Shown: positions 16,510 to 25,929 of the stretch, piece by piece | How positions within the stretch are numbered: position 1 is the first letter of the stretch | Layout of the letters: each line of letters begins with the position of its first letter | Source: Chryseobacterium fluminis | Lineage (GTDB): Bacteria; Bacteroidota; Bacteroidia; Flavobacteriales; Weeksellaceae | NCBI RefSeq assembly: GCF_026314945.1 | Contig: NZ_CP111121.1 | Span: 4,898,001-4,962,000, forward strand | Length of the DNA: 64,000 nucleotides | Direction of reading: 5' to 3' | Notes under the pieces: generated by a model | Told to the model about the DNA's origin: nothing | What the model saw: the letters and a program-made list of their open reading frames with translations, nothing else | The model's database searches: none | Made by a program: the position numbers and the translations under genes

Positions 16510-19500
16510 CTATGTCGATCTGAATAAATTGTCCACTTTTTTCCTGACCTCTTCATTAGGAGCTACCTTATAAAACTCTTTCAGCAGATCCAAACTTGTA
16601 GGTTTTTTAGGATATTGATTATGTAAAAGGAAATTTTTAAGGGCTTTGTTTACCTTGTCCTCTCCAATCAGTTCGCTTACTTTTACCATAACAACAGCAC
16701 CTTTTGAATAAGAAATATGAGTATTCTCACCGCTCACTTTATAGAGTGGCTGATTCTCAGATAAGCCTTTTTCATTATCAAAGATCTGCTGATGCGCCTT
16801 TAATTTTTCCAGCATTTTTTCTTTACCGTGCATCTTTTTGTAAAGCATCATTTCGGTATACATAGCTAAGGTTTCAGTTAACATTGTTGCACCTTCTCTG
16901 TTATCGGGATCGATCTGGCTGTTTCCCCACCAGAGATGCGAAAGTTCGTGTCCGGCAAGCTCATTGATGACATCCTGATTTTGATCAGCATGAATATTGG
17001 CGTGGAAAAGAACATCTTCCGTCATAAAAATAGATGATGGATAAGCGGTAGCCGCGAAACCTTTTGTAAAAGAAGAAACTTCCGCAAAACTGATGGTTTT
17101 GAATGGATATTTTCTAAAATTTTGTGTACAGTAATCCAACGTAATTTTTGCATTTTCAAGTAAATGATCTACGTTCTCCGGATGTTTTTTGTTATAGAAA
17201 ATATTGAACGTTATCCCTTTATAAACGATGCTTTTTAACCGATATCGGGCAGAAGAAACCGCAAAACGAAACGGAATTCCATTTGATTTGTAATGAAAAT
17301 AGTTCCTGTTATCTTTACGGTAATGGTGAATTAAATCTCCGGTTCCTACAGCAGTTTGGTCTTTTTCTGTGGAAACGGTCATATCCAGATTAATGAAATC
17401 TTTTTTGAATACTCCAGGAGTTTCTAATTTTTTTAATTCCGATTGTTTTCCCAGCTTAAATTCTGTTCGTTTTTCTTCATCTTCAATTTCACGACCTACC
17501 TGATATCCAAAAGCAGGATAATATCGGCTGATCCTTAAAAAGGATCCATCTTCTATAATAGAATTGAAAGAATCGTGACCATTCACAGCTGACCAATGAT
17601 AAAAAAATTTAAAATCTAAACTGGCTTTTTCTCCCGGCTTTAAAGGTTGTTTTAAATTAATTTCAGTCACTTGCTGATCGATTTTTTTTACTTCAGAATC
17701 TGTGGTGAAATTCGCTGATTCTATTTGGAGACCGGGATTGAAATTAATCAGGACCTTTTCTATGGGTCTGTCAGTTTGATTGATCAGTTGATAGGCTCCA
17801 TTTATCATGTAAGAACTTTCAGATGGATAAAGGTGTATTTCAGTGATCACATCTGTAACCGTCGGTTGTGCAAGATTTTTATAGTGCTTATAATTCTGTT
17901 CGTATTGGACTGATTGCATCATTTTTTCGTCCTCATTTTGAGGAATATGGCCTTCCATAAAAATATTCCCGGCAAAAAAACCAACAGATAATATAATGAC
18001 GGTGAAAATGAGTTGTCGGGTATCCCATTTTTTTGTTTTGAGACAATTATTGATCAGCCAAAAACAAGCAATCATACTTAATCCGAATAACAATCTTTCT
18101 GCAAAAGCTAAGGCATAAGTTCCATATCCGTTAAAGTCACTGTAAACGCCCTTATAATCCGAAAATATTCCCAATAATGGATTGGAGATGATCTTTTTTG
18201 AAAGCGGGCCGGCGAGTGTAAAGCCTGCAAACACAGAAACTCCCAGCGCTATAAATCGATTTTTTATATTGTCATTGATCAACAGAATAAAGGTTGAGAA
18301 AAGGATCAGCGGAAAGGTGTTAAAAAGAACTGTTCCCAAATACGCATTCCAATCGATGTGAAAATAATTGTAAACAAACTGAAATATCAATCCTTCTGCA
18401 ATTAAAATGGCAGTAAGAAAGAAAAATAACATACTGCTGGAAAGAAAATGTCCGTTCAGTTTGTTTTTAGAAAAACAGGTGCTTTTCTCGATCAGTAAAA
18501 ATCCTGATGAATGGCTTCTCCAATACATATCATTAATAAAATAACTGGCAATCAGCATTCCCAGCAGATGAAAATTTTCCGAAATGGCGGTAGACATCAA
18601 TCCTGAGCTTGCATATTGCTGGGGAAGACGAATTCCCTTTTCTATTTCAGCGTACATTTCCATTCCTACAAAAAATAAGAGCAATATTGAAACGGCTACA
18701 ATCGTAATACTTTTAAAAAGATAAATAAGGTCGGTCTTTGCAAAAGATAAGACGGATTTTATATCAGAAATAAATCCAAAAGAAGATCTCGTGGTTGTAA
18801 AAGGTTCTGAATTTTTAGTAAAAGAAATACTCGGCACCTGGTTTTTGCTTTTACCTTTATTTTTCTTTTCGGAAAGCGGAGAAAATGAAAATATCCTGTA
18901 AGTTAATACCAAAAAGACGATCGGAATAATCATAAAAACGATTCTGTTCATCAGTAAGTATCCAGAAAATGGTACAGTCAATTCATTCTTTTGTTGAAAT
19001 GTTAATGTTCTTGCTTCAAAAAAATAGGATGAAATACCAAATGGATCGATCAAGGCCGATAATTGCTGTGTTTCCAGTGATTGCGGTAAACTTCCTGTCA
19101 CAAACGGAGAATTGGAAAATATCAGGATGATCATATAAAGAACATAAAGAAACAGGCCACCTACCACGACCAAAAGCTTTTTCTTCGTGCTGAACGAGAG
19201 GCAAAATAAAAAACTGCACACAAAAAAACAATTAATACCTCCGAAAATCAGAAGGGGATAGAGGTAATGCCAACAATGAAAACAGGTTTGAATTTCACTT
19301 CCCGTTCTTAGGTTCTGTCCGATTACAAATCCGATCATCAAAAATATGAAACTGATAAAAGTCTGCAGGAAAAATATAAGGAACTTCCCGTATAAATACG
19401 TTCGTTTTGAAAACGGATACGAAAAAATGAGAATATCAAATTTTGAATCCCAATCTTTAAAAAGCACCTGGAGGGCAAAAATGATGGCAAAAAAGATGAT

Positions 19501-19686
19501 GACCAAACTCAATAACCCGGTCATAAAACCAATGGTGTAAGGTGAATTTAAATAAATTCCTTCTCCGACTGTCAGATTGAACTGGTTTCCACAGAAAATG
19601 CCGATCGACAGTAGAATTAAGGCAATAAGATATGCAGGCCAACGCTGGATTGTACGTTTGACCTCAAATAAAAATAAAACATTCAT
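16510..19686 (-). CDS. ABC transporter permease fused to an M1-family aminopeptidase
   Basis: 1058 residues. The N-terminal half (about 1-560) is a membrane domain with many hydrophobic segments, in two repeats of an ABC-2-like permease. The C-terminal half is an M1 metallopeptidase domain with the zinc motif HELSHLWWGN (H913, H917) and a glutamate in MLTETLAMY as likely third ligand. This fusion is recognised in Bacteroidota and its substrate is unknown. The ATPase gene ends 2 bp upstream, so the pair forms one transporter. Confidence 0.93.
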   Translation of the reverse strand: MNVLFLFEVKRTIQRWPAYLIALILLSIGIFCGNQFNLTVGEGIYLNSPYTIGFMTGLLSLVIIFFAIIFALQVLFKDWDSKFDILIFSYPFSKRTYLYGKFLIFFLQTFISFIFLMIGFVIGQNLRTGSEIQTCFHCWHYLYPLLIFGGINCFFVCSFLFCLSFSTKKKLLVVVGGLFLYVLYMIILIFSNSPFVTGSLPQSLETQQLSALIDPFGISSYFFEARTLTFQQKNELTVPFSGYLLMNRIVFMIIPIVFLVLTYRIFSFSPLSEKKNKGKSKNQVPSISFTKNSEPFTTTRSSFGFISDIKSVLSFAKTDLIYLFKSITIVAVSILLLFFVGMEMYAEIEKGIRLPQQYASSGLMSTAISENFHLLGMLIASYFINDMYWRSHSSGFLLIEKSTCFSKNKLNGHFLSSSMLFFFLTAILIAEGLIFQFVYNYFHIDWNAYLGTVLFNTFPLILFSTFILLINDNIKNRFIALGVSVFAGFTLAGPLSKKIISNPLLGIFSDYKGVYSDFNGYGTYALAFAERLLFGLSMIACFWLINNCLKTKKWDTRQLIFTVIILSVGFFAGNIFMEGHIPQNEDEKMMQSVQYEQNYKHYKNLAQPTVTDVITEIHLYPSESSYMINGAYQLINQTDRPIEKVLINFNPGLQIESANFTTDSEVKKIDQQVTEINLKQPLKPGEKASLDFKFFYHWSAVNGHDSFNSIIEDGSFLRISRYYPAFGYQVGREIEDEEKRTEFKLGKQSELKKLETPGVFKKDFINLDMTVSTEKDQTAVGTGDLIHHYRKDNRNYFHYKSNGIPFRFAVSSARYRLKSIVYKGITFNIFYNKKHPENVDHLLENAKITLDYCTQNFRKYPFKTISFAEVSSFTKGFAATAYPSSIFMTEDVLFHANIHADQNQDVINELAGHELSHLWWGNSQIDPDNREGATMLTETLAMYTEMMLYKKMHGKEKMLEKLKAHQQIFDNEKGLSENQPLYKVSGENTHISYSKGAVVMVKVSELIGEDKVNKALKNFLLHNQYPKKPTSLDLLKEFYKVAPNEEVRKKVDNLFRST

Positions 19687-19688
19687 AA

Positions 19689-20561
19689 CTATGAGTTTTG
19701 GCTAAGCGTGTTGAAATAGACGTGTTCCAACAATGGATGTACTGACGTAAAATCGGGAAGCGACCGTTCCGAGAAAGCAGTGATATATAATTCTCTTTCG
19801 ATCAGTTGCTGGCTGATGATCCTGTAATTGGACTGGAAATGTTCCAACTGATCATTTTGGATGGGTCTCGACCAGATTTTATTTTCCAGCCCGGCGATCA
19901 GTTTGTTTGGATTTCCCTTTGTGAGGAGCCTTCCGTTGTTAATAATGGCTACTTCTGAACACAGATTCCGGACATCCTCAACCAAATGCGTAGAAAGGAT
20001 TACGATCACATCATTGCTGATTTCGTTAAGTAAAGAATTAAACCGGTTTCGTTCTTCGGGGTCTAAACCTGCGGTCGGTTCGTCAACAATAATGATCTTA
20101 GGATTTCCCAGCAATGCCTGGGCAATACCGAAACGCTGCCGCATTCCGCCGGAAAAGGTATGGACTTCCTTATTTTTGAAATCAGAAAGATTAATTTTTT
20201 CCAACAGGTTCAAAATCTGGCTTTTCCGTTCGGAACTGTCTGTAATTCCTTTCAAAATAGCGATATGCTGCAAGAGATCGTATGCAGATACTCTGGGATA
20301 AACGCCGAAATCCTGAGGCAGAAATCCGAGATTCTGTTTGATATGATCAGGATTTTCAGAAACATCCATACCGTTGAACATAATCTTTCCTGAAGTTGGT
20401 TTCTGCAGTCCCACTATGATTTTCATTAATGATGATTTTCCGGCTCCATTGGGTCCCAATAAACCGAATATACCGTTTTCTATGTTCAAGGAAATATCCT
20501 TAATGGCCTGAAAACCATTTTTGTAGATGAGGCTAAGATTGTTAATTGTTAAAATGTTCAT
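19689..20561 (-). CDS. ABC transporter ATP-binding protein
   Basis: 290 residues. Walker A GPNGAGKSS, signature FSGGMRQR, Walker B IIIVDEPTAGLDPEE and the switch histidine in LSTHLVEDV are all present. The C-terminal 70 residues are a family-specific extension. It is the motor subunit for the permease-peptidase encoded immediately downstream. Confidence 0.95.
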   Translation of the reverse strand: MNILTINNLSLIYKNGFQAIKDISLNIENGIFGLLGPNGAGKSSLMKIIVGLQKPTSGKIMFNGMDVSENPDHIKQNLGFLPQDFGVYPRVSAYDLLQHIAILKGITDSSERKSQILNLLEKINLSDFKNKEVHTFSGGMRQRFGIAQALLGNPKIIIVDEPTAGLDPEERNRFNSLLNEISNDVIVILSTHLVEDVRNLCSEVAIINNGRLLTKGNPNKLIAGLENKIWSRPIQNDQLEHFQSNYRIISQQLIERELYITAFSERSLPDFTSVHPLLEHVYFNTLSQNS

Positions 20562-20680
20562 AGGATTGATTTAGGTCATAGAAATCCTGGCAACGTTACC
20601 GTTGCTTTTCAAATTGTGCGTAAAACTGTCATTGGTAAAGCTTAATAACTAAAGGTCAAAAAAGCTTTTTGATATATTAC

Positions 20681-20887
20681 TTATTCTTCTTTATACTCAA
20701 GAATATCTCCAGGCTGACATTCCAAAGCTTTGCAGATGGCTTCCAGCGTATCGAAACGAACACCCTTTGCCTTTCCCGTTTTGAGTACAGAAAGGTTGAC
20801 CGTGCTGATGCCCAGCTTCTCTGCCAATTCTTTACTTTGCATTTTTCGTTTGGCAAGCATGACGTCTAAGTTGATGATAATTGGCAT
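20681..20887 (-). CDS. XRE-family (Cro/CI-type) transcriptional regulator
   Basis: 68 residues, almost entirely helix-turn-helix: KMQSKELAEKLGISTVNLSV, then LEAICKALECQPGDILEY. Such small XRE proteins are typically paired with DUF2975 membrane proteins, and here the DUF2975 gene lies 2 bp upstream. Its own targets are not visible; the ABC transporter 120 bp downstream is on the same strand and may be one. Confidence 0.93.
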   Translation of the reverse strand: MPIIINLDVMLAKRKMQSKELAEKLGISTVNLSVLKTGKAKGVRFDTLEAICKALECQPGDILEYKEE

Positions 20888-20889
20888 TT

Positions 20890-21405
20890 TTATATAAATA
20901 GATCTTGTTCGTTTTGTAAATGTAATCCCTGTTTAAAAATATTAGCAAGGAAATAACAGAAAATTCCCAGCATGAAATGAATAAAGACCAGTCCCCAGAT
21001 AAAACTTTCCACTTCCACAAAGAAGGTTGCTATAATGACCAGCGGTAAAGGAAAGAAAATGTTATAGATATAAAATCTTTTAAGGTGAATGATGTTTCCT
21101 TCTGTAAATAATTTTGACTGAAAGAAAACCCTGAACACTTTTGCTGACAACCAGAAAAAGATTCCATAGGTTAATAGAACCAATAAAAAAGACAGGATGA
21201 TATAGGGAAAGTTATTTTCGATGTTCAGAAAAGGCTTCCCGGTAAGCGGATAATTAATATGCAGATAATGATCTTTTTTATAGGGAATAACAGCAAAACC
21301 TGTCAACAGGCAAAATACCGAATAGAGAAATGTGGTAAGATAGCCCGCAGATAATAAGGTACAAAGGTAAAACAGGATCTGTGAAATGTTTTTACTCTGA
21401 TTCAT
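20890..21405 (-). CDS. DUF2975 membrane protein
   Basis: 171 residues with four hydrophobic segments (around ILFYLCTLLSAGYLTTFLYS, IILSFLLVLLTYGIFFWLSA, YNIFFPLPLVIIATFFV and GLVFIHFMLGIFCYFLA). The pairing with a small XRE regulator is the standard DUF2975 arrangement, in which the membrane protein is thought to modulate the regulator. The function is otherwise unknown. Confidence 0.88.
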   Translation of the reverse strand: MNQSKNISQILFYLCTLLSAGYLTTFLYSVFCLLTGFAVIPYKKDHYLHINYPLTGKPFLNIENNFPYIILSFLLVLLTYGIFFWLSAKVFRVFFQSKLFTEGNIIHLKRFYIYNIFFPLPLVIIATFFVEVESFIWGLVFIHFMLGIFCYFLANIFKQGLHLQNEQDLFI

Positions 21406-21430
21406 AAGATGATCAATAAATTTGTTAATG

Positions 21431-21438
21431 CAAATATA
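21431..21438 (-). promoter_or_regulatory. probable -7 element for the DUF2975/XRE operon
   Basis: CAAATATA reads TATATTTG on the minus strand, an exact consensus match 26 bp before the DUF2975 ATG. The -33 element is not clear. Confidence 0.5.
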
Positions 21439-21622
21439 TAATTAATTATCGTAAAACATTAATTAATTAAAATTTATTTTAATATAAAGTTGGTTGACGA
21501 TTGGTTCATATCAGATTTTGGTTAGAGGATAGGTAAAATCTGACTAAACACGTCAATCAGGCTCATTTTTATAAAACTACAATTTGCAGTTTTGTAACGG
21601 ACCAAGGTCAGTATTAAAAACA

Positions 21623-21679
21623 ATGATGCAAAAGAAATTAGGAAATAGCAGACTGGAATTTTCTGCATTGGTTATATAG
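21623..21679 (+). pseudogene. N-terminal remnant of an aldo/keto reductase
   Basis: The frame MMQKKLGNSRLEFSALVI followed by TAG matches the opening of aldo/keto reductases (QKRKLGNSGLEVSALGLG in typical members). Nothing downstream continues the barrel. Confidence 0.55.
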
Positions 21680-21722
21680 GGCTGAACTTTTTTGATGGCA
21701 ATTCCTGAACCGGACAAAATTG

Positions 21723-21861
21723 CACAACAACGCATCCGGAATAAAATTATTGAAAAAGCAAAAGAAAAATGATCTGCTTCTGATTATCAATTTCAGAAAC
21801 AGCTTATGAATTAGGTTCTGAATATCCGCGATCTTTCGGTCACAAGCCCGGATATTTGTAG
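21723..21861 (+). pseudogene. C-terminal remnant of an AraC-family regulator
   Basis: Pieces in two frames give IRNKIIEKAKEK and then ISETAYELGSEYPRSFGHK, the second helix-turn-helix of AraC proteins (usually SEIAYELGFEYPQSF). A stop and a frameshift separate them. Together with the aldo/keto reductase scrap this marks a decayed regulator-oxidoreductase locus. Confidence 0.55.
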
Positions 21862-22118
21862 AGATTGTTGCTTGGTAGACCAAAACAGTAGGTATAAACA
21901 TTATATGCATCATTTGCATGTCATCTGTTCTCAAATCAGAAGAGGTTCGTCGGTAGAATAAGTCATTTTCCGTAAGAATATACAGCACGGAATTAAGTTT
22001 TTGTAATGCTATCTGGTTGATCTGATAATAAAAATTTGGAAACAACCAGCCGTGAAATGGAAACATTTGTTTGTTGGAAGTTGGCGAATTTTGCATAGTA
22101 AACAAAAAATAAGAAATA
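21862..22118. other. noncoding gap
   Basis: Separates the AraC remnant from the SDR gene. A long antisense frame crosses it, but that frame also covers the remnants and does not look like a protein. Confidence 0.5.
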
Positions 22119-22919
22119 ATGCAAAAAACGATTTTCATTACCGGAGCATCTTCAGGACTAGGTAAAGCTACTGCCCAATTATTTCAGTCAAAAGGCTGGA
22201 ACGTTATTGCTACGATGCGGAAACCTGAAAAGGATACAGAATTAGCAACATTAGAAAATGTTACGCTTTTACCACTAGACGTTACCGACTTGGAGCAGAT
22301 CAAAGAGATTGCTGCCAAAGCGATTTCGTTACACGATATCGACGTGGTTTTTAACAACGCAGGTTACGGATTGATGGGATCATTGGAAGCCTGTACCGAT
22401 GATCAGATCGTACAGCAGCTGAATACCAATCTTTTAGGAGTAATAAGGGTTACCCAGGCATTTGTACCTAATTTTAGAGAAAATAAGAAAGGTCTGTTCA
22501 TCAGCACAACATCCATGGGAGGATTCTTTGGATTTCCTTTGCATTCTATTTATCATGCTGCAAAATTCGGAATAGAAGGCTGGTCAGAAAGTATGTCTTT
22601 TGAACTCAGTCTGCATAATATCGGTATCAAAACAATTGCACCCGGAGCTACGGCCACAGATTTTTTAGACCGCTCACTTGCAAAAAGTTTACATCCGGCC
22701 TATCAAAATCTGGAGGATAAGTTATTCGGTGCCAGCACCGAGATGATGAATAATGCCATACCGGCCAAACAGGTTGCTGAAATTGTTTATGAAGCCGCTA
22801 CTGACGGTAAGGACCAAATTCGTTACTTTGCAGGTGAAGACACAATATCGATGTATGAGAGACGGCTTAAAATAGGTTCTGAGGAATTCAGAAAAGAGAT
22901 CAGAAAACAATTTTTCTGA
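22119..22919 (+). CDS. short-chain dehydrogenase/reductase
   Basis: 266 residues, classical SDR. The cofactor site is TGASSGLGKAT at residues 7-17, NNAGYG follows, and the catalytic motif is YHAAK with the upstream serine in STTSMGG. The substrate is unknown. A DUF1349 protein, a small membrane protein and an AraC regulator follow on the same strand, and the AraC protein may control the group. Confidence 0.92.
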   Translation: MQKTIFITGASSGLGKATAQLFQSKGWNVIATMRKPEKDTELATLENVTLLPLDVTDLEQIKEIAAKAISLHDIDVVFNNAGYGLMGSLEACTDDQIVQQLNTNLLGVIRVTQAFVPNFRENKKGLFISTTSMGGFFGFPLHSIYHAAKFGIEGWSESMSFELSLHNIGIKTIAPGATATDFLDRSLAKSLHPAYQNLEDKLFGASTEMMNNAIPAKQVAEIVYEAATDGKDQIRYFAGEDTISMYERRLKIGSEEFRKEIRKQFF

Positions 22920-22989
22920 TCAGTCAATCAGCAACCTCTTTAACAGGCAAGAAACATATATCAAAGTTAAGAACTTTAAAAAAATAGAT

Positions 22990-23562
22990 ATGAAAACCAT
23001 TTTCGATAACAGTCTGAATGCCTGTAATATTACGCATACAGATACCGGGGTTCTTCTTAAAGCAAATCCAAAGACTGATTTTATTTGTAAGTACAAAGAA
23101 TATATCAAAGATGAAGCTGCTTTTTTTTACATCGAGAAGAATGGCGATTTTACCATCAAAGCAGAAGTTGAGACAAAAGGAAATTCAGCCTACGATGCAG
23201 CTTTTTTGATGGTAAGAGAAACTGAAACCCGATGGATAAAATTAGCGGTTGAACTCGGAGTGGATACCACCTACAATGTTGTCTCAGTAATTACAGACAA
23301 TTGGTCCGACGATGCGAATGGTGAATCACTAGCTTCAAATAAATGTTGGTTGCGAATAACGCGTAAAGGTGATTTTTGGGGACTCCATTATTCTGTTAAC
23401 GGTAACAAATGGAGGTTTGTACGGTGTTTTGGTTTAGATCTTCCTTCTACCGTAAAAGTTGGATTTGGAATACAGGCACCATTAGGAGACCGGAGCGAAG
23501 GAAAACTGGATTTTATAACCCTGACAGATGAAAGTGTCAGCAATTTTAGGGATGGCAGTTAA
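22990..23562 (+). CDS. DUF1349 domain protein
   Basis: 190 residues with the concanavalin-like beta-sandwich pattern of DUF1349: DTGVLLKANPKTDFICKYKE, then ETRWIKLAVELGV and WLRITRKGDFWGLHYSVNGN. No signal peptide is seen, so it is probably cytoplasmic. Members often bind or process sugars, but no catalytic residue can be assigned. Confidence 0.85.
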   Translation: MKTIFDNSLNACNITHTDTGVLLKANPKTDFICKYKEYIKDEAAFFYIEKNGDFTIKAEVETKGNSAYDAAFLMVRETETRWIKLAVELGVDTTYNVVSVITDNWSDDANGESLASNKCWLRITRKGDFWGLHYSVNGNKWRFVRCFGLDLPSTVKVGFGIQAPLGDRSEGKLDFITLTDESVSNFRDGS

Positions 23563-23579
23563 TAAAATTTGATTGTGCT

Positions 23580-23936
23580 ATGAATTTTGTATTGAAAATT
23601 TTAGGTGTCATTATATTGATTATAGGTTTTAGTTTAACCTTCAAACCCGATTTATTCAGCAAATTGCCTACTCCAATAGATGGTTATCAGATGATAGAGA
23701 AAAGAGTAAAATGGGGTGCTTTGATTGGATTTGGACTGTTTTTAATATTTTTCACGGACTGGACATCCTGGAGACTAATTGTATCAGGACTGCTTTTTGG
23801 CTTAACTGCAGGTATCATCATTGCACGGTTGACAGGTTTCGTTCTGGACGGATTTTTCACAAGGCAATTGTGGTGGCTGTTGATAGAATGTGCAGCGCTT
23901 ATCCTGTTGGGTTATATATACTTCAAACAAAAATGA
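23580..23936 (+). CDS. small membrane protein (DUF4345-like)
   Basis: 118 residues with four predicted membrane segments: IIGFSLTF near the start, WGALIGFGLFLIFF, LIVSGLLFGLTAGIIIARL and WWLLIECAALILLGYIYF. The length and layout resemble DUF4345. It lies 17 bp after the DUF1349 gene, so the two are likely co-transcribed. Confidence 0.75.
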   Translation: MNFVLKILGVIILIIGFSLTFKPDLFSKLPTPIDGYQMIEKRVKWGALIGFGLFLIFFTDWTSWRLIVSGLLFGLTAGIIIARLTGFVLDGFFTRQLWWLLIECAALILLGYIYFKQK

Positions 23937-23971
23937 TAAAGTCTGAGTTTAGTTTTAAAATCTGAAAAATA

Positions 23972-24883
23972 ATGCATAATATAAAATCCCTCTCCGAGTT
24001 TCACCGGTTATTATCTGTTGCGCCGCCTCTCCATCCTTTGGTAAGTGTGGTAAACGTGTCGGAACTGCACGCTGTTAGTTCAGAGGTATGGCAAAAATTT
24101 ACCACCTCTTTTTATACCATATCGTTTAAAAATAATATCCAGTCGAAAATAAAATACGGACAGAATTATTATGATTTCGATAATGGTACAATGACTTTTA
24201 CCGCTCCCAATCAGATTCAATCGGTTGAGGCCGCACCGACCGATATGTATAATGAAACAATGGGAACCGGTTACGTGCTTACGTTTCATCCTGATTTTTT
24301 AGCAGGCCATCCGTTAAAGGAAAACATCAGAAATTACAGCTTCTTTTCCTATGCAGTCAATGAAGCTTTGCATCTTTCAGAAAGAGAAGAGCATAACGTG
24401 ATTGGCATTTTCGATAAAATAGAAGAAGAATACCAGCATGTCGATCATCATACGCAAAGTGTGATTCTATCTCAGATTGAACTGTTACTGAACTATTGCA
24501 TGCGCTTTTACGAAAGGCAGTTTATAACGCGAAAAGCTGTAAATAATGATTTACTGACCAAAACAGAACAGATTATTCACACGTATTTTGATACGGAAAA
24601 AGGTCTGCAAAAAGGTATCCTGACAGTAGAGTATCTGGCCGGGCAACTTCATCTGACTCCGAATTATCTAAGCGATGCCCTGCGCTCGCTCACCGGTATG
24701 GGTGCGCAACAGCACATCCACTCGATACTGATCGAAAAAGCAAAGGAATATCTTAGCTCGACCAATCTGAGCGTTTCAGAGATTGCCTATCATCTTGGTT
24801 TCGAACGTTCTCAATCATTCAATAAATTATTCAAAATTAAGATGAATTTATCGCCTCTCCAATATCGGGCATCTTTTAACTGA
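23972..24883 (+). CDS. AraC-family transcriptional regulator
   Basis: 303 residues. The C-terminal third holds the double helix-turn-helix (TPNYLSDALRSLTGMGAQQH, then SVSEIAYHLGFERSQSFNKL and NLSPLQYR). The N-terminal part is a sensor of unassigned type, lacking a clear cupin motif. It closes the SDR-DUF1349-membrane protein cluster and is the natural candidate to regulate it. Confidence 0.92.
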   Translation: MHNIKSLSEFHRLLSVAPPLHPLVSVVNVSELHAVSSEVWQKFTTSFYTISFKNNIQSKIKYGQNYYDFDNGTMTFTAPNQIQSVEAAPTDMYNETMGTGYVLTFHPDFLAGHPLKENIRNYSFFSYAVNEALHLSEREEHNVIGIFDKIEEEYQHVDHHTQSVILSQIELLLNYCMRFYERQFITRKAVNNDLLTKTEQIIHTYFDTEKGLQKGILTVEYLAGQLHLTPNYLSDALRSLTGMGAQQHIHSILIEKAKEYLSSTNLSVSEIAYHLGFERSQSFNKLFKIKMNLSPLQYRASFN

Positions 24884-24894
24884 TGAAAAATAGG

Positions 24895-24937
24895 ATTTTA
24901 GCATTAAAAGATTCGTCCGAAGTCTTGGTACTTGTGT
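24895..24937. repeat. 43-bp remnant of the ISAon1-type transposase gene
   Basis: The stretch containing TTTTAGCATTAAAAGATTC and TCCGAAGTCTTGGTACTT closely matches the transposase 3' coding end near 12418-12458, with a few substitutions. It records an older insertion that has been lost. Confidence 0.7.
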
Positions 24938-25276
24938 TATAAAGTCTAACGTATCCTAACGGTTCGGAATAGTTCACAGATGGAAGTTAATTTAAATGTT
25001 AGAGTTACACTTACCGATGTGAATATTTTATAATTTTTATTAACAGTTCTAAATCCAATAGATATAAATTCAGCCTGAAGTATGGAATTGTCCGAAGGAA
25101 AATAATTACTTATTACCCTTATGATTATGAATAATTTACGCTAACAAATCATAAAAAACCATGAAAGAGTATACCTTTTGCATTTCTCAGTCATAATATT
25201 TGGATTTAAATATATCATGATATACATTAGCCAAAGTAAAAACATAGGTGCACAATGTTTTTAAAATTAAATAAAT

Positions 25277-25441
25277 ATTAATTTATCGAAATTAAATGTA
25301 CAGGAATTAAGTACAACCGAAATGAAAAAAACAGAAGGTGGTTTTTCGGTCCATTCAGAGCAGGATTAACACTGGCTTATAGAAATTGATTACTTCAGCA
25401 TGGAGGTTCAGGTTCAAATATTCCTGATTGGGCTTGGAGCT
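25277..25441 (+). pseudogene. degenerate bacteriocin-like peptide with double-glycine leader
   Basis: The frame reads LNVQELSTTEMKKTEGG, a textbook GG-type leader (hydrophobic positions, EL/EM and GG at the cleavage site). The expected start codon is ATT (25277), and after GG the frame stops at once. One added base after the GG codons opens GPFRAGLTLAYRN, then a stop, then LLQHGGSGSNIPDWAWS. I infer an inactivated peptide gene. No dedicated transporter or protease is adjacent. Confidence 0.5.
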
Positions 25442-25459
25442 AATTAAAATCGAATTATT

Positions 25460-25600
25460 ATGGATGATATTATCATTAATCTGGCAATTGGTATCGCATT
25501 TATAACGACTGATATAATCTTATATATTCATATAGCGAAAAAATATAAAACTTATAATCTTTTCAAAATCACTAAGTTTTGGATAAATGAATATATGTAG
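25460..25600 (+). CDS. possible 46-aa membrane peptide
   Basis: MDDIIINLAIGIAFITTDII begins a frame with one clear membrane segment and a basic tail (KKYKTYNLFKITKFW). It starts 19 bp after the decayed GG-leader peptide frame. Small membrane peptides in such positions can be immunity proteins, but there is no homology evidence here. Confidence 0.3.
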   Translation: MDDIIINLAIGIAFITTDIILYIHIAKKYKTYNLFKITKFWINEYM

Positions 25601-25833
25601 ATTAATGAGCTATAATAATCATCTCAGGATATCGGTTACAACTAAAAGATAAAGTTTACAATGTTAGATCAATACAATGGATTATTCAATTAAATAAAAT
25701 CTTGTAAAAATATTTAAAGATGATATAAAGACATAAGCAGGATATATCACTTGACTTGTTATAAGTCTGGCTATATGTCTACGACACATTACATTAGCAA
25801 AGATAACTACTATTGATCCAAATCCTTTATTGT

Positions 25834-25929
25834 ATGAATAATAAATATGAAGATAAGGGCTTATTTGCTCCAGTACTTATTTTATCTATTTTGGCAATTG
25901 CAGCATTTTGGCATTATCTGTACAAATAG
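25834..25929 (+). CDS. possible 31-aa membrane peptide
   Basis: MNNKYEDKGLFAPVLILSIL followed by AIAAFWHYLYK: a short charged head, one hydrophobic helix and a basic end. Support is only the plausible peptide shape and position. Confidence 0.25.
   Translation: MNNKYEDKGLFAPVLILSILAIAAFWHYLYK

Noticed and set aside
21638..22138. 166-codon minus-strand frame antisense to the AraC and aldo/keto reductase scraps
   Set aside because: It overlaps recognisable plus-strand remnants, has no signal of a protein family and an odd composition. It is a chance frame.
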